Assembly: GCF_023806085.1 (NCBI RefSeq)
Contig: NZ_JAMSLX010000001.1
Coordinates: 1 to 64,000, forward strand
Direction of reading: 5' to 3'
Origin: Hephaestia sp. MAHUQ-44
GTDB lineage: Bacteria; Pseudomonadota; Alphaproteobacteria; Sphingomonadales; Sphingomonadaceae
DNA: 64,000 nt
A program made the position numbers and the translations under genes. The notes below the pieces were generated by a model. It was not told the origin of the DNA and searched no databases. It worked only from the letters and a program-made list of their open reading frames with translations. Of this stretch, positions 1-8,306 are shown piece after piece (position 1 is the stretch's first letter; each line of letters opens with the position of its first letter).

Positions 1-1
1 C

Positions 2-19
2 CATACGACTACTCGTATG
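2..19. repeat. 7-bp perfect inverted repeat at the window edge
   Basis: CATACGA at 2-8 and TCGTATG at 13-19 are exact reverse complements around a 4-base loop. The ATG of the following ORF is the last part of the right arm, so the structure could sit on the translation start. The left flank lies outside the window, so nothing more can be said. Confidence 0.4.
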
Positions 20-625
20 ACTACTCTCATCCGCTATGACTTCCTGATCCAACGCGCCGCTCCGCTGCCAGCGACAAGCATCGCAGCAATCCCCTCAGCG
101 GCAAGGCGGCCTACAGAACACGCTTACGTTGAGCGTCAACGCCTACGAGAGCAAGCGGCGAACCGTAAACGAAAACAACGGGACAGCGAGACCAAGAGGG
201 CATTGCGCAACCGTGAAATACCCCCGATCCTAGACGAACAGTTGATACGTGAGGCGACCCATCGCCGTATTCGCTACAGGCAGTATCGTAATTCTGGCGA
301 GGCACCTCGCCAAATCACGCTTGATCCAAACGGCGAGAACGACAGGTTCACCGTCGATGTGTGGTTGGCGCGCGAAAAGCTGACGATCCAAGAGCGGTCG
401 ACCACAGCGTATAGCATTGCAGGGGCTATGATAGAGGCGGAGCGTTCCTATGGTCTGGAACAGGAGGTTTTGCGGCAGCGGATCCTGTCAGCGTTAAAGC
501 GAATTAGTCTGCTCGAAGAGGCCCGGCTGCCCGGCACCTCTCAGCGAGTTTGGCCACCGTTCAATGCCAGACGCGCGCTTGACGAGTTGCTGGAGAGCAC
601 CCCCTACGAGAACGATGATCCGTGA
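17..625 (+). CDS. Hypothetical basic protein of the integrated element
   Basis: This 202-residue ORF encodes a hydrophilic protein very rich in Arg and Glu. A predicted helical, charged stretch lies at about residues 35-75. There is no signal peptide or membrane segment. I recognise no family. Base composition is lower in GC than the core genes further right, and it sits on the same side of the tRNA as the integrase, so I treat it as cargo of the integrated element. The start at 17 lies inside a short palindrome next to the window edge, and an upstream start outside the window cannot be excluded. Confidence 0.55.
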   Translation: MTTLIRYDFLIQRAAPLPATSIAAIPSAARRPTEHAYVERQRLREQAANRKRKQRDSETKRALRNREIPPILDEQLIREATHRRIRYRQYRNSGEAPRQITLDPNGENDRFTVDVWLAREKLTIQERSTTAYSIAGAMIEAERSYGLEQEVLRQRILSALKRISLLEEARLPGTSQRVWPPFNARRALDELLESTPYENDDP

Positions 626-743
626 GTGGTGAATCTCACTACGAATAAAGGTTCGATTCGGACATTTGACAAGTTTTTGTCCCGCCGAACGGCTCGAATC
701 CGCGCGAACGCCTCCCTACGAAAACCGTCACGCATTTCTGCAT

Positions 744-763
744 TCCTTCTTTTATAAGAAGGA
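744..763. repeat. 8-bp perfect hairpin, AT-rich loop
   Basis: TCCTTCTT (744-751) and AAGAAGGA (756-763) pair perfectly around the loop TTAT. It lies 120 bp past the end of the 17-625 ORF. Without a U-tract it is more likely a binding palindrome or a remnant than an intrinsic terminator. Function is unknown. Confidence 0.4.
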
Positions 764-913
764 CGGAAGGGGGTGCCTACAGCACCACCATCCTGAACTT
801 CAATGAAAATGGATTCCTCGGAGTGCCCGCCGTTCACCTTACGGCGGGTTCTGATTCAAATATCTCGCCCTCGGAGTGAACGCGAACATCAGATAGCGAT
901 GAACCCGGACAAT

Positions 914-932
914 GCTTGGCGGCGAGCCAAGC
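914..932 (-). terminator. Possible terminator of the repressor gene
   Basis: GCTTGGC (914-920) and GCCAAGC (926-932) form a perfect 7-bp stem with a 5-base loop. It lies 13 bases beyond the stop of the minus-strand regulator at 945. No clear U-run follows, so this is only a candidate. Confidence 0.35.
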
Positions 933-944
933 GGCGACGCCGTA

Positions 945-1493
945 TCAACGGCGAGACTCGGATGTGGCAAGAGCCTGGCGGATTGCTCTAAGGTCAGATC
1001 GGGAAAGCCCATGCTGCTGCATCGAGGGGCGAAGTTCGCGCAACAGGTCGACTACACCGGTCTCATGAACTGTTAACCACCGTCGTTGTGCCTGAGTGTC
1101 GGCAGCCGCCTCACGGATGACCTGACGTTGACCGGGCGTCAGTTCGTCCAGCAGCCGGCCCGCAGTCAGCTCGGTTACCAGTGGCATTGACTGGACAGCA
1201 TCGCTCGCTCCCAGCAGCGACCAATTGATGTCAGGGTGACGCTGATCAAGAACCGCGGCGAGGAAATCCCGTGGATCAATCTCAAGAGCGTCGGCAAGAT
1301 CCGTCGCTCGATCAATTGGGATGGGAACGCGGCCGAGCGCCATGTGCGAGAGCACTACGGCCTGCTTATAGCCCATCGCCTTGCCGAGTTGCCGGATGCT
1401 CATCCCCGTTCGTGCTACTGTCTGTTGCAGTCCCGAAGAGAGCATCCTGGCAGCCGGCGTATCTGCGTATGGATAGTCGGTCACTGACGTCAT
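945..1493 (-). CDS. Cro/CI-like helix-turn-helix regulator
   Basis: A 182-residue protein with an N-terminal helix-turn-helix of the XRE/Cro-CI type at about residues 20-75 (MSIRQLGKAMGYKQAVVLSH, then ALEIDPRDF). An uncharacterised C-terminal half of about 100 residues follows. I chose the ATG at 1493 because AGGAGGG lies six bases upstream; the longer frame from 1523 has no such site. It is divergent from the small ORF/integrase pair, and a perfect 28-bp palindrome lies between them. This is the usual layout of an element repressor controlling its own integration genes. Repression of the integrase is inferred from that layout. Confidence 0.7.
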   Translation of the reverse strand: MTSVTDYPYADTPAARMLSSGLQQTVARTGMSIRQLGKAMGYKQAVVLSHMALGRVPIPIDRATDLADALEIDPRDFLAAVLDQRHPDINWSLLGASDAVQSMPLVTELTAGRLLDELTPGQRQVIREAAADTQAQRRWLTVHETGVVDLLRELRPSMQQHGLSRSDLRAIRQALATSESRR

Positions 1494-1540
1494 GCGGCCC
1501 TCCTGCGGCTTGAAATATACCATTTATAACTCGAATTGTT

Positions 1541-1568
1541 CATATGCGTGTGCTATAACACGCATATG
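1541..1568. promoter_or_regulatory. Perfect 28-bp operator-like palindrome over the start codon
   Basis: CATATGCGTGT (1541-1551) and ACACGCATATG (1558-1568) are exact inverted repeats with a 6-base centre, GCTATA. The right arm contains the ATG (1566-1568) of the small ORF. The centre contains a -10-like TATAAC (1554-1559), placed so that transcription could begin at about the ATG. The site lies 48 bp upstream of the regulator start. The probable role is an operator for the adjacent Cro/CI-like regulator; this is inference. Confidence 0.65.
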
Positions 1569-1766
1569 ACGAAAGCCGCTGGTAGGATTTGCTACCCACC
1601 GACCCCGCAGATCAAGCGCATCCTCCATAGCCTCCGAGACTGTGGCGTGAGCGTGGGCAGCGTCGTTATCCATCCCGATGGCAGGATCGAGGTGGGCCAA
1701 TCCCCCATCGAGCCCTACGCACCCCAGAATGATTTCGATCGCCTCGACGCGGCGGGCCTCCTTTGA
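1566..1766 (+). CDS. Small hypothetical protein upstream of integrase
   Basis: A 66-residue protein starting MTKAAGRICYPP. It has a basic N-terminal half and a Pro- and Asp-containing tail, and no recognised domain. The ATG at 1566 is preferred over an upstream TTG at 1536, because that TTG would place the palindrome inside the coding region. Its TGA (1764-1766) overlaps the integrase TTG start, giving a TTGA junction. The two genes are therefore probably co-translated, and the small protein may be an accessory factor of the integrase. No excisionase similarity can be claimed. Confidence 0.5.
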   Translation: MTKAAGRICYPPTPQIKRILHSLRDCGVSVGSVVIHPDGRIEVGQSPIEPYAPQNDFDRLDAAGLL

Positions 1767-2899
1767 TTGCGGGCGTTCACATGGTGCGAAAGCGCCGCAA
1801 GGGCAAACCTGCTATCTGGTATGTTTATGCCTACCGTGGCGGCCCATGCGTTCTGCGCAAGGAAGGCGACCGGCGACCGGCGCTAGGTCCGGCCGAACTT
1901 CGCGTCATCGGGGATGTGCTCGACACGTTGCGACAACGCGAAACATCAACCCTGCGCACGCTCATTCGGCAATGGCGGTCGTGCGATCCCCAGCGTCCCT
2001 CGAGCCCGGAATGGGAGCGGCTTGCTCCGAGCACGAAGAAGACTTGGGGATCGGCGCTTGATACGATCGAAGCGAAGTGGGGCGGCACTCCCCTGCCCGT
2101 CTGGAACGATCCCCGCATAGTTGCGAAAGTCATCGCCTGGCGGGACAGCCGCAAGAGCACGCCGCGCGCTGCCGACATCGGCGTGACCGTGCTTCGTGCG
2201 CTGCTCGAGTTTGGGCGACTGCGGTCGATTGTGACGTTCAACGCTGCCGAAAAGATTCCGAAGATCTACCGCGGTGGCGACCGTGCCGAAATCATCTGGA
2301 CGGACACTGATATGGGCGCCTTCCTGGCAAAGGCCGCGGAGCTCGACATGATCCACGTAGCCGACGGGCTTCGGCTGGCGGCCTTGACTGGCCTGCGGCG
2401 GGAAGACCTTGTCACCTTGAAGTGGTTGCAGGTCACCGACGTCGCGATCACCAAGAAGGCGCACAAGCGCAGTCAGGGCAAACGCCTGTTTGCGAGTATG
2501 CCCCGCATCCCGGCGCTTGATGAGCTGCTGGACGAATTGAAGGGGCGGCACCGTGCCGGCGGCGTTGAGACAGTGCTGGTCAACAAGCATGGCCGTCCCT
2601 GGACCGGCAACGGCTTCACCGGCCGGTTCAACCGCGTAAGAGATGCAGCCGGTATCGCTCACATTGATGAGGACACGGGAACGCGGAGAGCGAAACACCT
2701 GCACGACGTTCGCGGCACATTCGCCACCAGGCTGATGACCGAAACCGACCTCACCGACCAGCAGATCGCCGACATCATGGGCTGGGCGCCTGACAAGGTC
2801 GCGCGCATCCGGCGAGTTTACGTTGACCAGAGCAGCGTCATTATGGCAATCGGCGAGCGCATCAAGCGATCCAGTGTAAACCGCGCTGTAAACCGCTGA
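1763..2899 (+). CDS. int: Tyrosine recombinase (phage/island integrase)
   Basis: A 378-residue site-specific recombinase. The catalytic domain shows Arg212 (ALTGLRREDL), the H-x-x-R box His314/Arg317 (HDVRG), Trp341 (GWAPDK) and the nucleophile Tyr353 (RRVYVDQ). A SAM-like core-binding domain fits residues 85-160. The first start is a TTG at 1763 that overlaps the preceding stop; an in-frame ATG at 1781 is the alternative. The stop lies 38 bp before tRNA-Gly(CCC), with a 12-bp palindrome (AAACCGCGGTTT, 2915-2926) between them. It would catalyse integration and excision of the element to the left. The tRNA is the likely attachment gene, but no att duplicate is visible in this window. Confidence 0.9.
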   Translation: MIAGVHMVRKRRKGKPAIWYVYAYRGGPCVLRKEGDRRPALGPAELRVIGDVLDTLRQRETSTLRTLIRQWRSCDPQRPSSPEWERLAPSTKKTWGSALDTIEAKWGGTPLPVWNDPRIVAKVIAWRDSRKSTPRAADIGVTVLRALLEFGRLRSIVTFNAAEKIPKIYRGGDRAEIIWTDTDMGAFLAKAAELDMIHVADGLRLAALTGLRREDLVTLKWLQVTDVAITKKAHKRSQGKRLFASMPRIPALDELLDELKGRHRAGGVETVLVNKHGRPWTGNGFTGRFNRVRDAAGIAHIDEDTGTRRAKHLHDVRGTFATRLMTETDLTDQQIADIMGWAPDKVARIRRVYVDQSSVIMAIGERIKRSSVNRAVNR

Positions 2900-2937
2900 C
2901 ATGCCAGAGACTGGAAACCGCGGTTTTCTGCGTCTTT

Positions 2938-3011
2938 GCGGGTGTAGCTCAATGGTAGAGCAGAAGCTTCCCAAGCTTACGACGAGGGTTCGATTCCCTT
3001 CACCCGCTCCA
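2938..3011 (+). tRNA. tRNA-Gly(CCC)
   Basis: A 74-base cloverleaf. The acceptor stem GCGGGTG (2938-2944) pairs with CACCCGC (3001-3007), followed by the discriminator T and an encoded CCA. The anticodon loop TTCCCAA gives anticodon CCC. The T-arm has the GTTCGATTC loop. The gene is intact and lies just downstream of an integrase on the same strand. Confidence 0.95.
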
Positions 3012-3068
3012 ACTTCAAGATCCCCGGCTCGCCCCGCCCTGTGGCACGCCTGATAGCTAGGTGCGCCC

Positions 3069-3266
3069 TCAGCGATCCCAATCGGCGCGGCGCGCCTTGG
3101 CCAGCGACCAACCGATGACGGCAGCCGGAACCGCCACGGCCAGCCCCGACAGAATGTCGAACCATCCGTCGCCCAGCAGGCCGACGACCAGCCCGACGAG
3201 GCTGGCGGTGCCCACCAGGATCGGCATGCCGAAGATCGCGCCGCGCCGCGCCCTGCGCGGCATCAT
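3069..3266 (-). CDS. Small two-helix membrane protein
   Basis: A 65-residue protein with a basic N-terminus (MMPRRARRG). Two hydrophobic segments, at about residues 10-31 and 38-55, are followed by a basic tail. The ATG at 3266 overlaps the TGA of the PepSY gene (ATGA junction), so it is the third gene of the iron operon and translationally coupled. The family is not recognised. A role as an inner-membrane partner of the PepSY protein is suggested by position only. Confidence 0.6.
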   Translation of the reverse strand: MMPRRARRGAIFGMPILVGTASLVGLVVGLLGDGWFDILSGLAVAVPAAVIGWSLAKARRADWDR

Positions 3267-4423
3267 TCCGCGGGTGCCATCACGGGGACCGGCTCGCCGC
3301 CGCGGCGCAGTTCGCGCAGCCGCACCTCGATCGACGTCCGTCGCTTGCCGAGCCATAGATACAGCCCGCTGCCGAGCACAACGATCGCGGCGATGTCGAG
3401 CAGCGCCCACAGGATCTTGAGCGGCAAGCCGGCATAGTCGCCGAAATGCAGCGGTTGCGACAGGCGCAGCGCCAGCATGTACCAGGGCATCGTCCGCATC
3501 GCGGTGAAGTCCCCGGTGCGCGCATCGACCAGCGCGGGGGTCAGCAACTGGCGCGTGGCCGGCGTCGCTCCCTTCAGCCACACCGCATAATGATGCTCGG
3601 TGGTGAAGCGCACGCCGGGAAAGGCAACGAACTGCGGCGTGGTGCCGGGGGCCTGACCGATCGCGGTCGCGACCGCGGAATCGAGCGAGGTGAAGCTGGC
3701 CGGCGGCACGGGGTCCTTGCCGGCATAGTCGCTGGTCAGCGCGGTGAGCTGGTTGGCGCGCCACACATCCACCAGCGGCTCCGACAAGGTGTTGATCACC
3801 CCGGTCACGCTGACGACGCTGAGCCACATCAGCGTGACGATGCCGAGCATATTGTGGGTGTCGAGCCACTTCACCCTCTTGCTGCGCAGCGTGCGCACCG
3901 TGCCGAAGCGCAATCGCCGCATGAACGGCACATAAAGGACCACGCCCGATACGATCGCGACGCAGAACAGCGTCCCCATGAAGCCCAGGAACAATTTTCC
4001 CGGCAGCCCGGCGAACATATCGACGTGCAGACTGAGGATGGTCGCCATCACGCCGGTCTCGTCCAGGTCCGCGACCTTCTGCGCGGTGCGCCGGTCGATC
4101 GCGGTGATGTGCATTTCGTTACGGTCCGATCGCGCGCGCGGGCCGGTGGTGACGTTCACCACCGGACGATCGACATCGAAGCTCAGGAACAGCGGCCGCT
4201 CGCCGGGATACATCCGCATCGCGGCGCGCACCATCTCGTCGAGCGGGAGCAGCGGCGTGTCGGCGGCCATCGCCGGGAGCGGATCGGAATCGAGGACCGC
4301 ATCGATTTCATCGTGGAAGATCAGCGGCAGGCCGGTGATGCACAACATCAGCGCGAAGGCCGTGCAGACGAGGCTGGTCCACTTGTGGACGAGATACCAT
4401 GCCTTGATCGTTCGATTGGTCAT
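3263..4423 (-). CDS. PepSY-associated inner-membrane protein
   Basis: A 386-residue PepSY_TM-type protein. An N-terminal basic motif followed by a membrane helix (WYLVHKWTSL, about 8-38) is followed by a large periplasmic loop, a helix near 150-175, another after the DTHNMLG motif near 205, and a final helix near 330-350. The long loop carries the PepSY-like folds. Proteins of this family accompany TonB siderophore receptors and are thought to reduce or release iron from siderophores in the periplasm. The start is the ATG at 4423, nine bases after the receptor stop, so the gene belongs to the Fur-box operon. Confidence 0.8.
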   Translation of the reverse strand: MTNRTIKAWYLVHKWTSLVCTAFALMLCITGLPLIFHDEIDAVLDSDPLPAMAADTPLLPLDEMVRAAMRMYPGERPLFLSFDVDRPVVNVTTGPRARSDRNEMHITAIDRRTAQKVADLDETGVMATILSLHVDMFAGLPGKLFLGFMGTLFCVAIVSGVVLYVPFMRRLRFGTVRTLRSKRVKWLDTHNMLGIVTLMWLSVVSVTGVINTLSEPLVDVWRANQLTALTSDYAGKDPVPPASFTSLDSAVATAIGQAPGTTPQFVAFPGVRFTTEHHYAVWLKGATPATRQLLTPALVDARTGDFTAMRTMPWYMLALRLSQPLHFGDYAGLPLKILWALLDIAAIVVLGSGLYLWLGKRRTSIEVRLRELRRGGEPVPVMAPAE

Positions 4424-4431
4424 CGCTCTGC

Positions 4432-6624
4432 CTAGAATTCTACGGTCACGGACGCCTTCACCGTCCGCGGCGCGCCCTGCAACAGATATCCCCCGAACGA
4501 CGACGCCCAATAGCCCTTGTTGGCGATATTGTCCGCACTCAGCCGCAGCGTGATCGGACGCGTATCGGTGACGAGGATATAGCGGAGCCCCAGGTCGAAC
4601 CGGGTCCATGCCGGAATCTGGCGCAGGTTGACGACGTCGACCTGCTGTTCGGCGGTATGGACGATGCGCCCCGTGATCGTCGCGTTGCGCAGGAACGGCG
4701 GCACGATCTCGGTGCCGAAATTAACCTGATAATCGGGCACGCCAACCGCCTGATTGCCGTCGTTGGTGCCATTCAGCGTGCGCGTCAGCTTGGCATCGTT
4801 GATCGTCAGGCCGCCGATGAAGCGGACGAAGCGGCTTGGTTCACCGTTGAGCGACAGCTCGATCCCACGGTTACGCTGCTCGCCATCGACCACGAAGGTA
4901 ACCGCATTGGGGTTCGCCGTGGTCGGCGTCGGCGCGTTGAAGCTGCTCGGCTGCGTCGTCTGGAATATCGCCGCGGTGGCGGTAAGCCCGCGGACCGCCA
5001 GCTTGGCGCCGACTTCATATTGCGTCGATTTGAACGGCGCGAACACCTCGCCCGCGTTGAGCGTGTTCGCATTGGTTGGCGCGGTCGGCCCCTGCGCCAG
5101 CCCTTCGACGCGATTGGCATAGAAGGACAGATGCTCGGTCGGGCGCGCGATGATGCCGATTACCGGCGTCGTCGCGCTTTCGTCGTAATGCGCGGTGCGG
5201 GCGCGGGTCGTGCGGTTGTACGCATCGACCTGGATGTTCTGCCGCCGCGCGCCGAGCGTCACGAGCAGGCGATCGTCGGCGATGCCGATCGTGTCGGATG
5301 CGAACACGCTCGCAAAGGCGCCCGTCGAGACACGCGGCACCTTGGTGAAGCTGCCCGAGACGAATCCGGGAATCGTCGAATCGGCGGGTTTGGCGACCTG
5401 CACCGGGGTATATAGATTGGTACAGAAAGCGGTCGCCCCGGCACCGCACGGCGCGCGCACGGCCGCGGGAAAATCGCCGAAGGCAAAACTGTTGCGGTTC
5501 TCGGTAAAGTTCACCGACACGCCGGCATTGATCTCGTGGCTGATGCCACCAGTTCGGAACTTGCCGCGGATACCGGCCTGACCGCTCTCATTATTGTCCT
5601 CGCGCGGCACGAACATGCGGCTGGCCGTCGCGGCGCCGGTCGCGCCATTGGTGATCGTCAGCGTCGAATATTCGCCATCCTCGCGCCCATCGCGCAAGCC
5701 GGCGGCGAGATAGAGCATCACCTCGGGGGCAAGATCGATCTCGGCGCGGGCCAGCGCATAGATGTCGCGCAGTTCGGTGAAGCTCCAGTCCTGCGCATAA
5801 TTGGCGTTGGCGCGCGGCGCGGCCGGAACTGCTGCCGAGGCGCCAAGCTGGACGATCGGCCGACCGGCATAGGCGCGCTGGTCCTCATAGCCGACGTCGA
5901 GGAAGAATCGCCCGGGGCCCTTGCGGAAGTCGAAACTGGCACCGGCCACCCGCACCTCGCGCTGCTCGCGGTCGATCGCGGTCTCGCCCTTGCGGTAGAC
6001 GCCGTTGACGCGGATGCCGAACGCGTCGCCAGCGCCAAAGCGGGTGCCGAGATCGACATTGCCGCCAAAGATCGAGTCCGCACTGAAGCTTCCGGTCGCG
6101 CGCAGCAGCGTCTTTTCCGCGCGTTTCGGTACCAGGTTGATGCTGCCGCCAATCCCCGATCCGCTCGGCGCGGCACCGAACAGGAAGGCATTGGCACCGT
6201 TGAGCACCTGAACGCTCTCGTAGAGTTCGGGCGATACAAGCTGGCGCGGGGTGACGCCGAACAGCCCGTCGATCGCGACATCGTCGCCGTAAAGCGCGAA
6301 CCCGCGGATCACGAACTGTTCGGACTGGTTGCCGAAACCATAGGTCGTGCGGACCGACGGCTCGTTCTTGAGCACGTCGCCGATCGTCTCGGACTGTTGA
6401 TCGAGCACGAGTTGCGCGGTGTAGGTGGTGACGTTGAAGGGGGTTTCGAGCGCGGTCTTGTTGCCCAGCACGCCGATAACGCCGTCGCTGACGACCTGCT
6501 TTTGCGCCTGCTGTGCGGTGACGACGATCTCCTCGGGCGGCGCGTCCTGCGCCGCCACGGCGGCAGGCATGGCAACAGGCGCGGCGATGGCGCTGAAGGT
6601 GAGTAGTCTGATCGCAAGGCGCAT
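4432..6624 (-). CDS. TonB-dependent siderophore receptor
   Basis: A 730-residue outer-membrane receptor. It has a signal peptide (cleavage near AVAAQD, about residue 25), a TonB-box region (EEIVVTAQ), a plug domain with the siderophore-receptor pattern (VIRGFALYGDDVAIDG; GSGIGGSINLVPKRA) and a C-terminal beta barrel ending in the required aromatic residue (TVEF). It resembles the FhuE/FoxA/FpvA type, so a ferric hydroxamate or similar siderophore is the likely cargo, although the exact ligand cannot be read from sequence. The ATG at 6624 was chosen because it begins the signal peptide. A near-consensus Fur box lies 55 bp upstream, indicating iron repression of the three-gene operon. Confidence 0.92.
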   Translation of the reverse strand: MRLAIRLLTFSAIAAPVAMPAAVAAQDAPPEEIVVTAQQAQKQVVSDGVIGVLGNKTALETPFNVTTYTAQLVLDQQSETIGDVLKNEPSVRTTYGFGNQSEQFVIRGFALYGDDVAIDGLFGVTPRQLVSPELYESVQVLNGANAFLFGAAPSGSGIGGSINLVPKRAEKTLLRATGSFSADSIFGGNVDLGTRFGAGDAFGIRVNGVYRKGETAIDREQREVRVAGASFDFRKGPGRFFLDVGYEDQRAYAGRPIVQLGASAAVPAAPRANANYAQDWSFTELRDIYALARAEIDLAPEVMLYLAAGLRDGREDGEYSTLTITNGATGAATASRMFVPREDNNESGQAGIRGKFRTGGISHEINAGVSVNFTENRNSFAFGDFPAAVRAPCGAGATAFCTNLYTPVQVAKPADSTIPGFVSGSFTKVPRVSTGAFASVFASDTIGIADDRLLVTLGARRQNIQVDAYNRTTRARTAHYDESATTPVIGIIARPTEHLSFYANRVEGLAQGPTAPTNANTLNAGEVFAPFKSTQYEVGAKLAVRGLTATAAIFQTTQPSSFNAPTPTTANPNAVTFVVDGEQRNRGIELSLNGEPSRFVRFIGGLTINDAKLTRTLNGTNDGNQAVGVPDYQVNFGTEIVPPFLRNATITGRIVHTAEQQVDVVNLRQIPAWTRFDLGLRYILVTDTRPITLRLSADNIANKGYWASSFGGYLLQGAPRTVKASVTVEF

Positions 6625-6678
6625 GTCGGTGATCCCCTGGCTGCGACGGTGCAGCCCCGGGTGGGCGTTAGTGCGAGT

Positions 6679-6697
6679 GTTAATGATAATCAATATC
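6679..6697. promoter_or_regulatory. Fur box
   Basis: The 19 bases from 6679 (GTTAATGATAATCAATATC) match the classical Fur box at 17 of 19 positions. The site is 55 bp upstream of the siderophore-receptor start, the usual place for iron-responsive repression. Whether the local Fur homologue uses this exact consensus is inferred. Confidence 0.8.
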
Positions 6698-6785
6698 AAA
6701 ATGACGCTGGCCGCGATACGCAGTCAGGCCGGCCCCGGATCGGCGTCGGTTTTATCGCGATGCCTCCGCTTCCCCAAAAATGCCC

Positions 6786-8306
6786 TCACCGCATGCCGAC
6801 ATAGGTGTCGCGCAGGGTCCGTTTCAGCACTTTGCCGATCTCGCTTCGCGGCAAGGTGTCGACGACGACGGCGTCCGCCAGTCGCTGGTTCTTGCCCAGC
6901 CGCGCGTTGACGCGCGCCATCACCGCCCCCGGCGCCACCCCGGCGCGGCGCGGCACCAGAAAGGCGACCGGCGTTTCGCCCCATGCCGCCGACGGCACCC
7001 CGACGACTGCCGCGTCCGCGACATCGGGATCGGCGCGCAGGACAATCTCGATGTCCGATGGATAGATATTGAACCCGCCCGAGATGATCACGTCCTTCTT
7101 GCGGTCGAGCAGGGTCAGGAAACCATCGGCATCGAAGCGACCGATATCGCCGGTGCGGATATAGCGGTGGCCGGCATCGTCGACCCACGTCGCGTCGGCC
7201 GTCAACCGGGGCTGGTTGTGATAGGCGGTCATCATCGCCACCGATCGGCCGACGATCTCGCCGGCCTCGCCCACCCCGACCTCGCGCCCGTCATCGTCGA
7301 TCAGCCGCATGATGTGCCCCTCGACCGGGCGACCGACCGTCTCGAGCTTGTCGGGGTGGAGGTGCGCGGCGAGCGTCGCGGTCGCCCCACCCTCGGTCAT
7401 CCCGTAGATCTCGACCAGCCCGCCCGGCCAGCGTGCGAGGATATCGGCCTTGAGCGCGGCGGAAAACGGCGCACTCGTGCAGGTCTTCATCCGAAAGCGC
7501 GACAGGTCGTATGCGTCGAAATCGGGATGCGCCATGATCCGCGCATATTGAACCGGTACGAGCATCGCGTGTGTCACCCGGTGCCGCATCGCCAGATCGA
7601 GGAAGCCGCCCGCATCGAATTTGCGCATCAGCACCAGCGTTCCCCCAAACGCCAGCGCCGGGATCATGCTCACCAGCGTCGTGTTCGAATAGAGCGGGGT
7701 GGAAAGCAATGTGACGGCATCGTCCGCATAGCCGGCCAGCCGTCCGCGCTGAATATGCGCCCAGCGCATCGCATGGCTCTGGACGATGCCCTTGGGAGTT
7801 CCGGTCGTCCCCGACGAATAGATGATGTTGAACCCGTCACCCGGCGCAACCGGCGTCGCGGCGATGCGCACGGCACCCGCCATCCATGGATCGAGCGCTT
7901 CCAGCGGGACGATGCGGACGTCGGTTGCGTCGCCGATGCGCGATGCCTGGGCCGCGTCGGCGAACAGCAGGGCAGCGCCACTATCCGCCAGCATCGTTGC
8001 GAGCTGATCGACGGTGGCGCCGGGCGGCAGCGGCACTGCCACGCCGCCCGCGCGCAAAATCGCGAGAAACATCTCGACGTAGCGCGCCGACATCCCTGCG
8101 AGGATCGCGACACGATCGCCAGGCCGCACACCATCACGCCGCAACGCCGCCGCACCACAGGATACGGCCGCGTCGAATGCCGCATAGCCGATGCGCGCGT
8201 CGCCATCGACGATCGCGACATGGTCTCCGCGATCGACGGCGTGCGCCGCCACCAGATCGGACAACGTCGAAAAATCGCGCGCCAGCAGAGCGTCCGCCGC
8301 GCTCAC
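6786..8306 (-). CDS. AMP-forming acyl-CoA synthetase-like ligase
   Basis: A 506-residue class I adenylate-forming enzyme. It has the P-loop YSSGTTGTPKG (163-173), the YGMTEGG adenine motif (about 297), the RTGD motif near 390 and the catalytic Lys492 (SEIGKVLKR). It would activate a carboxylic acid as acyl-AMP and then form acyl-CoA. It follows the GH5 gene with a 4-bp overlap (8303-8306), so the two are one transcript. It probably activates an acid released or oxidised in this pathway, possibly to feed the neighbouring phytanoyl-CoA-dioxygenase-like enzymes. Chain length and substrate cannot be read from sequence. Confidence 0.85.
   Translation of the reverse strand: MSAADALLARDFSTLSDLVAAHAVDRGDHVAIVDGDARIGYAAFDAAVSCGAAALRRDGVRPGDRVAILAGMSARYVEMFLAILRAGGVAVPLPPGATVDQLATMLADSGAALLFADAAQASRIGDATDVRIVPLEALDPWMAGAVRIAATPVAPGDGFNIIYSSGTTGTPKGIVQSHAMRWAHIQRGRLAGYADDAVTLLSTPLYSNTTLVSMIPALAFGGTLVLMRKFDAGGFLDLAMRHRVTHAMLVPVQYARIMAHPDFDAYDLSRFRMKTCTSAPFSAALKADILARWPGGLVEIYGMTEGGATATLAAHLHPDKLETVGRPVEGHIMRLIDDDGREVGVGEAGEIVGRSVAMMTAYHNQPRLTADATWVDDAGHRYIRTGDIGRFDADGFLTLLDRKKDVIISGGFNIYPSDIEIVLRADPDVADAAVVGVPSAAWGETPVAFLVPRRAGVAPGAVMARVNARLGKNQRLADAVVVDTLPRSEIGKVLKRTLRDTYVGMR

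Larger units (their letters stand above)
626..944. other. 319-bp stretch without a supportable gene
   Basis: Short frames exist on both strands (604-837 minus, 803-991 plus), but neither has a convincing ribosome binding site or recognisable product. The stretch holds two perfect hairpins, listed separately at 744-763 and 914-932. I see no tRNA, insertion-sequence end or other structure in it. Confidence 0.5.

Noticed and set aside
650-659. GGTTCGATTC, identical to part of the tRNA T-arm, as a possible att remnant
   Set aside because: Only 10 bases match, the flanks do not, and no acceptor or anticodon arm is present. Chance is a sufficient explanation.
604-837. Possible 77-residue gene on the minus strand
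   Set aside because: No ribosome binding site or family is visible, and it covers the 744-763 hairpin. Not enough support to call it.
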